Part shown: in pieces, positions 5,982 to 15,000 of the stretch
Position numbering within the stretch: position 1 is the stretch's first letter
How the letters are laid out: every line of letters starts with the position of its first letter
Virus record (IMG/VR): IMGVR_UViG_3300030107_001136
Coordinates: 1 to 20,676 of that record
DNA from: a virus
Length of the DNA stretch: 20,676 bases
Direction: 5' to 3' (one strand)
Position numbers and translations under genes: made by a program
The notes under the pieces: generated by a model
What the model saw: only the letters and a program-made list of their open reading frames with translations
Databases searched by the model: none
What the model was told of the DNA's origin: nothing

Positions 5982-8792
5982 ATGGATTCAAAAACATTTC
6001 TACAGAGAGTACTTAGCGGGGATGGTCATTACTGCCTCTTCGCTTCAAAACTCACAGAAGAAAAAAGAACACAGAAATTTTATACGTCACTAGAAGACTT
6101 AATACACACAGCAACAAACTTAGATCAAAGCGGATTCGATACATACTTCGCTTTAGGAACCTTTAAAGAAGAAGGGTCTCGTAAAACACTTAATGTTAAA
6201 GAGCTAAAATCATTTTTCTTTGATATCGATTGCGGCCCTAGCAAAGAATACATAGACCAAACCGAAGGGTTAAAAGCATTACGTAGTTTCACTAAAGCAG
6301 TGGGATTACCTAAACCTCTTATCATTAGTTCTGGTAGGGGTATACACGTTTATTGGGCTTTATCAAAAGCGGTATCGTACGAAAAATGGTTACCTGTAGC
6401 GGAACAACTGAAGCGTTACTGCGGTCTCCATAAGTTCTTACCAGATCCAGCGGTAACTGCTGATGGAGCGCGAGTACTTCGTGTCCCGTATACCCATAAC
6501 CACAAAGGAGATCCGCCTCTTCCAGTACTTCCTATGGGCGTAGAAGTACCCGAGTTAGTAGACTTTGAAGAGTTCTCGGAAATACTTGGTGGAGAATCGA
6601 TACCAGTTCCTCAGAAGTTTACCCCCGCCCCCTCAAGCGCAATGATGGATGCTTTGATGGGAAACATGGAAACTAAATTCAGAGATATTCTGGTTAAAAC
6701 AAAGGAGGGTAATGGTTGCGCCCAACTAGCGGCAATCATTGGAAAACAAGAAGAGTGTAGCGAGCCTATGTGGAGAGCAGGGTTATCAATAGCCAAGTTC
6801 TGCGTAGATTCTGACAAAGCCATAATGAATATATCGAAACGGCACCCAGAGTTTTCTGAACAAGAAACAATGGAGAAGGTGAACCTTATAAAAGGGCCGT
6901 ATCTATGCAGTACCTTTGATGAATATAACCCTAACGTATGTACTGAATGTAAACATTGGGGGAAGATAAAATCTCCCATAGTGTTGGGCAAAGCCATAAA
7001 GGAAGCACAGGAAGGAGATAATGTGGTCGAGGCTCCTTCGGCAGATAGACCTAATAATCCAATCCAAGTTTATACCATACCTGACTATCCCCGCCCTTAT
7101 TTTAGAGGGGCGCAGGGAGGTATATACATCCGCTCCAGTAGTGCTGATGGAGAGATAGAAGAGAAGATGGTATATCATAATGATCTGTATGTAGTTAAAC
7201 GTATACGCGATGCAGAGATGGGTGAAGCTATTGTTATGCGGCTTCACCTACCCAAAGACGGAGTAAGGGAATTTACAGTACCCCTCACTGCGGCTACCTC
7301 TAAGGAGGAGTTTCGTAAACATATGTCTATGCAGGGCGTAGCTGTTAGTAGGATGGACGAACTTATGCAATACACAACTACGTGGGTGAACGAGCTACAA
7401 GCCAGTGCTACGGCTGATGAAGCACACCGACAGTTTGGTTGGACTAGTGAAGAGATGAAGTCTTTTATACTAGGGAACATGGAGATATTTGGGGATCGTA
7501 TAGCGTTTAACCCGCCTTCTACTAATACAGCGGGGCTATTCCATGCGTTTGAACCGAAAGGTACATTAGAAGGCTGGAAAGAGGTGATGGAGTTTTTTAA
7601 TGAAGAAGGACAAGAGACTTATCAGTATGTTGTTGGGGCTTCTTTTGGTTCTATTCTTATGGAACTCATGCCAGTAGCGTGCGCTTCTTTACATATTCAC
7701 AGTAAGGACACAGGGTACGGAAAAACAACAGCACTGTATGCAGCATTGACTCCGTGGGGTAACCCCAAAGAGTTGCTGATGGAGAAAGAAGATACCCTAA
7801 ACACTAAGATGAATCGGGGTGAGATATACCATAGCTTGCCTTTTTTCTTAGACGAGATTACTAACCTCAGTCCTAAAGACTTAAGTAACTTAGCTTACCA
7901 ATATGTTAGTGGTAGGCAGCGTAGGCGGCTTACAGGTAGTGCCAACGTAGAACGATACAACGGTCTTTCATGGAGCTTTAACTCTGTATCTACGGGTAAC
8001 GTAAGTATTATTGAACGTATAGGAATGTACAAAAATGCACCTAAAGCAGAAGCACAGCGTATATTAGAGTACAAAGTAGATAAGATGTTTAAGTCCCCTT
8101 CTGACAAAGAGAGGACAGATCAGTTCAGCAAAGAGATATTTAACCATTGGGGACACGCGGGTATACCGTTCGTACAGTGCGTTATTAACAACTTAGAAGA
8201 GATAAAAGGGATATTAGAGCACGTACAGAAGCGTATAGATAAGGAGGCAGGGCTGGCGGCGGAGAACAGGTTCTGGTCAGCAGGGGTTGCGTGTTCTCTA
8301 ACTGCTTTGATTCTATGTAATAAGATAGGTCTACTACCCTACGACTCTAAGCCTGTTTATAAGTGGATACTAGAAGTACTTAAGAAGAATAAGAACGCCT
8401 CTAATGATATGAACGAGTCTGTAGAGCAGTTGCTTAATGATTATATAAACGAGAATTGGAACAACATATTACAGATAAAAAGCACTGATGACCTACGAAA
8501 GGCTCAAAATAATGGACTCAATCAACTAATTGTCCCCGATGCCTTGCCAAGAGGGGCTTTAGTTGCTAGGTACGAAACAGATACAAAGCGTGCTTTCTTA
8601 GTACCTAAGTTCTTACGGACTTGGTGTGGAGCGCAGCAGATAAACTACGCTTCGTTCTTACAAGACTTAACAGACAAGCTAGGTGCAAAAAGAACCAAGA
8701 TGCGTTTAGGCAAAGGCACACATATGCAGTTGCCATCTACCGATGTGATTTCAGTGGACTGCTCCAGTGTAGACGTTGATGCGGAAGATTGA
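5982..8792 (+). CDS. Primase-helicase: AEP primase plus DUF927-type ATPase
   Basis: This 936-residue protein probably primes and unwinds phage DNA. Residues 1-200 look like an archaeo-eukaryotic primase (RepB/PrimPol type): FFFDIDCG (78-84) with metal ligands Asp81 and Asp83; SGRGIHVYW (117-125) with His122; and the DPAVTADGARVLRVP block (155-169). Next is a PriCT-like linker with a possible zinc site (Cys309, Cys320, Cys323, followed by HWGKI). From about 360 it resembles the DUF927 helicase family: nucleotide loop SKDTGYGKTT (574-583), Walker B FFLDE (621-625), and a sensor-like SFNSVSTGN (665-673). The C-terminus (about 830-936) is a small extra domain. It could be a primase-polymerase, since no DNA polymerase is seen here. 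The ATG at 5982 is preceded by the GGGTAAAA repeat. Confidence 0.9.
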   Translation: MDSKTFLQRVLSGDGHYCLFASKLTEEKRTQKFYTSLEDLIHTATNLDQSGFDTYFALGTFKEEGSRKTLNVKELKSFFFDIDCGPSKEYIDQTEGLKALRSFTKAVGLPKPLIISSGRGIHVYWALSKAVSYEKWLPVAEQLKRYCGLHKFLPDPAVTADGARVLRVPYTHNHKGDPPLPVLPMGVEVPELVDFEEFSEILGGESIPVPQKFTPAPSSAMMDALMGNMETKFRDILVKTKEGNGCAQLAAIIGKQEECSEPMWRAGLSIAKFCVDSDKAIMNISKRHPEFSEQETMEKVNLIKGPYLCSTFDEYNPNVCTECKHWGKIKSPIVLGKAIKEAQEGDNVVEAPSADRPNNPIQVYTIPDYPRPYFRGAQGGIYIRSSSADGEIEEKMVYHNDLYVVKRIRDAEMGEAIVMRLHLPKDGVREFTVPLTAATSKEEFRKHMSMQGVAVSRMDELMQYTTTWVNELQASATADEAHRQFGWTSEEMKSFILGNMEIFGDRIAFNPPSTNTAGLFHAFEPKGTLEGWKEVMEFFNEEGQETYQYVVGASFGSILMELMPVACASLHIHSKDTGYGKTTALYAALTPWGNPKELLMEKEDTLNTKMNRGEIYHSLPFFLDEITNLSPKDLSNLAYQYVSGRQRRRLTGSANVERYNGLSWSFNSVSTGNVSIIERIGMYKNAPKAEAQRILEYKVDKMFKSPSDKERTDQFSKEIFNHWGHAGIPFVQCVINNLEEIKGILEHVQKRIDKEAGLAAENRFWSAGVACSLTALILCNKIGLLPYDSKPVYKWILEVLKKNKNASNDMNESVEQLLNDYINENWNNILQIKSTDDLRKAQNNGLNQLIVPDALPRGALVARYETDTKRAFLVPKFLRTWCGAQQINYASFLQDLTDKLGAKRTKMRLGKGTHMQLPSTDVISVDCSSVDVDAED

Positions 8793-8994
8793 TGACGTTG
8801 CACCGGATGGTGTACGAGTAGTTATTAGATGGGCGGAGATGGTAGTCGGATCGTCTATATTTATCCCTTGTATCAATACTGATAAGGTCTTAAGAGAAAC
8901 TATAGAAGTAGGTCATACCAAAGGCATGACTTTGGAGCATAAGGTTCGTATAGAAAAAGGTAAATTAGGCGTGCGTTTCTGGAGAACCGTATGA
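8779..8994 (+). CDS. Small conserved phage protein of unknown function
   Basis: This is a 71-residue protein from the ATG at 8779 (a TTG lies one codon before), starting 14 bases inside the primase-helicase gene. It resembles a recurring short phage protein with a GSSIFIPCINTDK segment, a basic amphipathic middle, and a closing RIEKGKLGVRFWRT strand. The alternation suggests a compact alpha/beta fold that may bind nucleic acid. It is the last gene of the + strand module. No strong Shine-Dalgarno is seen, so coupling to the upstream gene is likely. No function is assigned. Confidence 0.75.
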   Translation: MRKIDDVAPDGVRVVIRWAEMVVGSSIFIPCINTDKVLRETIEVGHTKGMTLEHKVRIEKGKLGVRFWRTV

Positions 8995-9043
8995 TAGAAT
9001 TTAGGGGTAGAGTCCTATCATTGCACTTTACTCCCCTAGACTC

Positions 9044-9077
9044 GGCCCCTTACCGTTCTATTGTTCGGTGAGGGGTC
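9044..9077. terminator. Hairpin between convergent modules (likely bidirectional terminator)
   Basis: CCCCTTACCG (9046-9055) pairs with CGGTGAGGGG (9066-9075) as a 10-bp stem with one G-U pair and a 10-base loop, extendable by two pairs to 9044/9077. It lies between the + strand stop at 8994 and the - strand stop at 9076-9078, which it touches. A second, weaker pair TAGGGG/CCCCTA (9002-9007 with 9033-9038) lies beside it. Neither strand has a long U-tract, so termination may be partial or factor-assisted. Confidence 0.55.
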
Positions 9078-12000
9078 ACCTTAAAGGCTCAAAACCCCTG
9101 TCATATTCTTCAGCGTACATAAGCAAATGGTCTTGCATGAGCGGGCTAAGTGCTACGCCGTTAAACATTTTACCCGATTGCCTCATATGTTGAGCCATAG
9201 ACTTATCTATAGTCTCTGGAGTGATGGTTACTTTACCGCGATTTTTACGCCCATGCTTCCTGTTGAACTCTCTTATTTCCCGTAGTACTTCATAACGCTT
9301 GCCAGAATCCCCCACTCTAGTCGCTGCATACAGTTTTTTAAGTAGCCCACTTCGTTTTTGGTTAACCGCTTTATCTATTCTTTTAACGTCTTGGGCAACT
9401 TCTTGAGCAAATGTGTATTCCGAAGGCGCGAAACCAAAGAACTTAGCGGCTATTAGCCCCGCATTAAAGTCTGTAGTGATCGGGTCACCCCTACGTGTTT
9501 TCGTTCCTTCTGTAGCATAACGGGCTGCTTTTAACATATTACCTACGGAAGCAGGGACTACCTGTTCTACACCTCTTTGGAATTCCCCCTCAAATATATC
9601 ACTGACACCGCGCCCTATTTTTGCGGCTGTTGACCCTGCGGCACCAAACATAACATCGTATATCTCTTCTTCAGGAGACCTATTAAAGTTATATCGGTTA
9701 GTTCCTACTATTAAGTTGGACAGTGCGATACGTTGTGAAACATCCAACCCTACGCCTAGAACGTCAGTTATATAATTAGCACCGCCTTTATACATTTCTT
9801 CGCCTAAGTACTTACGTACCTTAGTATCCATTGACTCTTCATCTTCATCGGTAAGGAGCATATCGTATAGGCCCACTAATGCACCATATACGGATATTCC
9901 CGATACACCTGAGAATAAAGCGGTTGCCCCAATAGACCCAATTATTTGATCTCTTGCTTGTTTCCTTATATAGGGGTCAGCATCTTTAAATAATGGTGTA
10001 TTAGCTACGTAGGTAATAGCCGTCTTAAGTTGGTGATAATACATAAGTAAACCCCATGTCTTATACATAGAGGCTACGCGGAAAATATGTCTTTGTGCTA
10101 CCTTTGGCGCAGTAGCAAGAAGCGCACCGCCGGAAGTTTGCTCCGTGTCTTCTATAGCGTTCTCTATAGCCAGCTTCTTCATATCTGCATCACTTAAACC
10201 TACTTCCCCTTTCCTTTCATTAGGGTTAGTTGCTAACCGCTCCATTTCATTCAGGAATGACCCTATTAGAGCGGTTTGGCGGTTATAGCGTTCGGATACT
10301 TGGAAAGGAAGAGCAGTAGCTGTGTTAAATACTTCCCATAATTCTTTACCAAAAGTTTCTTGTTTCTTACCTGATACATCTAATGCAAGTATATCTGCCA
10401 TTAAGGACTTACTAAGAAGCCCTCTATCTGAAGCGGTTTGAACAACAGGTAGTATCATTTCAACAAACTGTTTATGCGTTAGTTTTTTAGTATTCTGTTT
10501 ACCGTTGGTTTTACCTTTTATAGGCATTTCAAAGAAAACTTTTTCATTATCTAGGTTTAAACCAGATCGCAAACTAAACCTACCGTTTTCATCGGCTACG
10601 TAATAATTATCTATGGAAGGCGCACCTACAAAAGATTCTTTAAATGCCTGTGTACGACCACTAAACGCTGTAACTTCCTGAGAAAGCCCACTGCCCGCAA
10701 AGGCTCTACTAGCCGCCATTACATTTCTATGTGCGGATCTCCAACTTGTTTTACCTTGTAGATGAGGCATCAGTACCATAGGTATGGAGGCCATTTGCAG
10801 TATGGCGGATGATACGTTAGCCCCTATCGTACCTAAGAAAGTTAGTCGATTAGCCGTTACAGCCGCCCTCTCTAACGGGCTATTAGAAGGATTAGTTGCT
10901 ACTTGTGCGCGAGACCTAAGATCATTAATAAGAACGCTGTGGTCAGCGGCTGTATAAAGCTTAATATTACCGTTTGTTTTTTCAAACGCATCAATTTCTT
11001 TTTGTGCTGCTTTTATTTTTTGTTCATTTTCTGTTGCCTCTGCGCTCTTTAAAGCCGCATTTAAATAACTAGCCCTTTCTACTTTTTTCTTTAAGTCTGT
11101 ATCGAATTTGCTAATTTCAGCATATATTTCTTGAGTGTACTTAATGTTTACGGTCTGCCGTAATAGGCCGAACCCCTTTAGATTTAAGCCGCGTAATACA
11201 CTTTGTTGGAAACCAAGTCTTCCATAATCTCCTTTTCGTCCCTGAAGGGATTTAGCAAAAGAACTTTCAGGAGCAGCGTCTACAAACGCGCCCACTATTT
11301 GATCTTTTACTTCTTTAGGTACGCCTTGGCTTTCTAATATAGCTAGAACCTGTCCTACATAAGAAGTAGGAGGCACGTTCTGATAGTTTATATTTTCTAA
11401 CCCTTCAAAAGACACGATGGAGTCCGAATCAACAACTTCATTCGTCCTTAGTTCTGCTTCTGCCGCATCACGCTGTGCTTTACTATTAAAAGTCTGGAAT
11501 ACAGGTTCTGCATTTACGTTGTACTGTAACCAGAAATCACCTTCGCGGGTAAGGGGAGAGTAAGGATTGATATGAGCTTTGTTAAACAGTTTACTAGCGA
11601 TTAAATTCTTAAATTGTTTTTTATCAGCCTCACCTTCTGCTTCTGCTTTTTTAGTCGCTTCTTTTGTATTTAACCCTTCCTTCTCATACTTTTCTACCGC
11701 ACCTTGCATACCGTCAGCAACAATGGCATCAATTCTAGCATTGAGGTTATCTTTCATACGCTCAAGGATTATTTCGTATGTTTTAAATACTTCGTTGTAT
11801 TTAGCAGCCCCGCCACTTTTTCTTAATGCGTCATAAGCGGGCTTCATTTTTTCATAAAACTCTACTTGGTTTTCGTCGTAAGGCTGACCGATGTTGTTAA
11901 GCTCTACCCCTTTCTCATCTACTTCACCGCTTTTTTCATAGCTTTTTTTAGTTATTCTAGTCCCTTTAAACTTCCCTTCTTTAAATTTATAGTTACCTAA

Positions 12001-15000
12001 ATGTACTTTAAAAAAGGTACTAAGGTTCACTAATTGATTAAAAGAAGCTACTTCATCTGGGTTATTCTGCTCCCACAAAGCAAGTTCTTTTACAGTGGCC
12101 CTCATAGTGTTAGACATTTGCTGTATTTCAGCTTCTTGCCCACCAAATAATCTATGTATAGTAAACCCAGCTTCGGATTTGTACGCTCCTCTTATGACAT
12201 CTGCCATACCCGCGGAAGAAAGCGCCCAAGTAGCCGCTGCTTTAACGGTTTTTGGTATACGCCCATCGGTAAAAACATCTTTAAAATAACCTACAAATTT
12301 AGGTAAACCTTTGGCTTCTTCTAATTTTGCTGATTCTCTTGTTGTTGCAATAACTTTATCTACAAAACTCGATACTTGATTACTTGTAGCAATCATAGAT
12401 AAGGTTGGGCCGCTATACCCTCCTGTCGAAGGAGCCATTATTTCACTTATTAGTGGGTCAACTAACTCTAAGGTCTTTATAGTTCTGCGTTCAGGACGCT
12501 TAACCATCTTAAACCCTAATCTCTGGAATATACGAGCTATGATATCTTGCATCTTTTGAAGGACACTCATAGGCTCATACATTAACTGCCCTTCTTTACC
12601 GGCAGCGGGTATGGTCGCTAATGCTTGTCTGAACTGTTCGTTGGTATACGCTTCAGCAACAAACTCAAATACGTTCTCTGCCCCGTAAGCAGTGCCTAGT
12701 AAAGGTTCAGCTTGCTCGAAGAGTCTTTCAAGCTCTTTAGTGGTAGGTAATTTTTTGTTTTCTAAGCTTTCTGCTGTAATAGCATGAGCCATTTCATGTA
12801 AGAGCGACACGGCGGATATACGGTCTACATCAGGACTTATGTTTAAAACAATAACATTATTTAGAATAGCATCTACTTTAGGATACTTAGTTTTTGTAGT
12901 TCCAGTATAAGTACCTACTGATTCAGCATCAGGGTTTCTAACACGAAGTTCATCTCTTGATTTGTCTAATACGGCAGCTACAACTTTTTCTTCATATGTA
13001 GCGTCTGCCGGTAAGTCCTTAGTGTAAACTCCTAATACTACCCTAGTTTCACCCACCATCTTAGCCATTACAGAAGCTATCTGTTTAACCCGTGGGCTGT
13101 CAGAAGTGTCGGCTATCAGTTCTAGCGCAAGTTCTAAATTACCCTTGTTTGGTACTCCTAAAGACCCCTCTAACGCCATATATACGGTAGGATGGATAGG
13201 AGCTTCTAGGTCAATATTCTCTCCAATAGAAGGATAGATACCTCCTATACTATCTATAGCCTCTGATACAGAGAGATCGGTATCTGCTTCTATTAGAGCA
13301 TTTAATTCTTTAAGTTGTGTTTCGCTAAGTGCTGTAATAGATCCCGGCTTTTCTGCTTTACCCCTAAAGAATCCTGCTCCTTTTACTCGGGTGATGGTCT
13401 TAGCAATATCTCGTATAGTTGTTTTTTTCTTTAATTCTCTCTGCGCTACCTTCTCCCTAAAGGATAATCTTATTTCTGTCAGAGCATCAATTTCTTTTTG
13501 CAGTTCAAGATTTATCCATTTGTTAGTTTTTGGAGATAGATTTTTATTAGCCCACTTTAAGGCATTAAGACCAGCTTCACGACTTGTGCCGGTAAAGTAC
13601 CAACGCTGAATTTTTTCAGCTTCAACTTCTGTAAATTCTTCGTAAGGTTTGTCCCCTCTAAGTAACTCAAGCACTTGTTTAGTGTCGGCCTTTATCTCTT
13701 TTTCACTGCGCTTATCCTTTTCTTGAGTTCTATATCGTGGAGAATCATGGGCAGTATCAAAGATCGCCATGTATAAAGCATCTACAGCATGGGGCATCTT
13801 TTTAAGGTAGAAATAAGCCGCATACTCATCAGATTCTTTGTTTTTTGGTATCCCCCCTGCTAACAACTTCTTGATAGCAGCCATGTCTTTTGCGGTGGGT
13901 GTGATCTTACCTACAGTTTCCCTAAACCCTTTATAGTCCTTTATATTCTTAACAAACTGAGCAAACGCCCCACTATCCCGTAAATTTGCATCAACCCAAG
14001 ATTCATTATCTTGCGCTATTTCAGCTATATTGTCGGCCTCTTCTTGGGAAATAAACCCCCACTTTTTAGTCTTTACAGTCTTTGGTGCTTCTTTTGCTTC
14101 TTTCTTAGCTTTTTTAGCTTCAAGTTCTTTAGCTTTACGGGCTTGTTTTCGTTTAGTTTCAGCTTGCTCCTCTTTGGCAACTTGTTCTTGCCGCTCTTTT
14201 GTTTTCGTTTGTTGCGCTTCAGCATCAAGTGTTTTTATTGCCTCTGCCCTACTTTGACCATCATCCATTAATTCTTTTATTGCGTCTTGTCTTTCACTAC
14301 GTTCTTCTGGGGTTCGTTCTTTAATTTTAAGGGCGGCGTCTGTCCTCTTCACGAGTTGATCTGCTCTTCTTTTTAATTCCTGTGCTAGTTCTACTTCTCG
14401 CTTTATCTGTGCATCTGTATCAAGGTCTTCTGCTAGAATGACATCTGCGGCTTCTGTCCCTACTACGCCTGTACCACTAACATCAACAGCCTCATCAATT
14501 GCCCCAGCGGCTTCAAATTCAGCCGTCCTATCTCTTGTCGCAGGTGTTTCAGCTTGTGGAGTTAAGAAAGCCGCTTGTTCAGATGCAGGGGGAGGGGGTG
14601 TAGGTGTAGGGGCTTGTTCTTCTATTATATCTTCTTCTACAGTAGTCTCTGGCCTCGCCTCTACTATATCTTCTTCTATAATCTCATCAGCTCCGCGCCC
14701 AACGTCTTGAACCTCATCAGCTTCGCGTCCAACGTCTTGAGCTTCATCAGCTCCGCGCCTAGCACCCCGTTCAGGGATGAAAGCTTCCATTCCAGATACA
14801 TCAGCTCCAGTATCTTCTGTGGGACTAAGTGCAGCTTTTCGTTCTGCTACTCCTAACGTATGGTTAGTTATTTGTACCTGTTCTTGTTCTGTGAGAGCCG
14901 TATTACTAAACCCAGCTTTAGTTAATGCCTTAGAAAAACGATTCTCTAAATTTATTCGGCTACCTGTATTACTAGAAGCTTCTAGTACTGTATTTAATAC

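Noticed and set aside
14011-14856. Several + strand ORFs within the giant gene
   Set aside because: They are Ser/Phe/Cys-rich mirror images of the Glu/Lys/Ala-rich coding strand, lack ribosome binding sites, and lie opposite a continuous 2515-codon gene.
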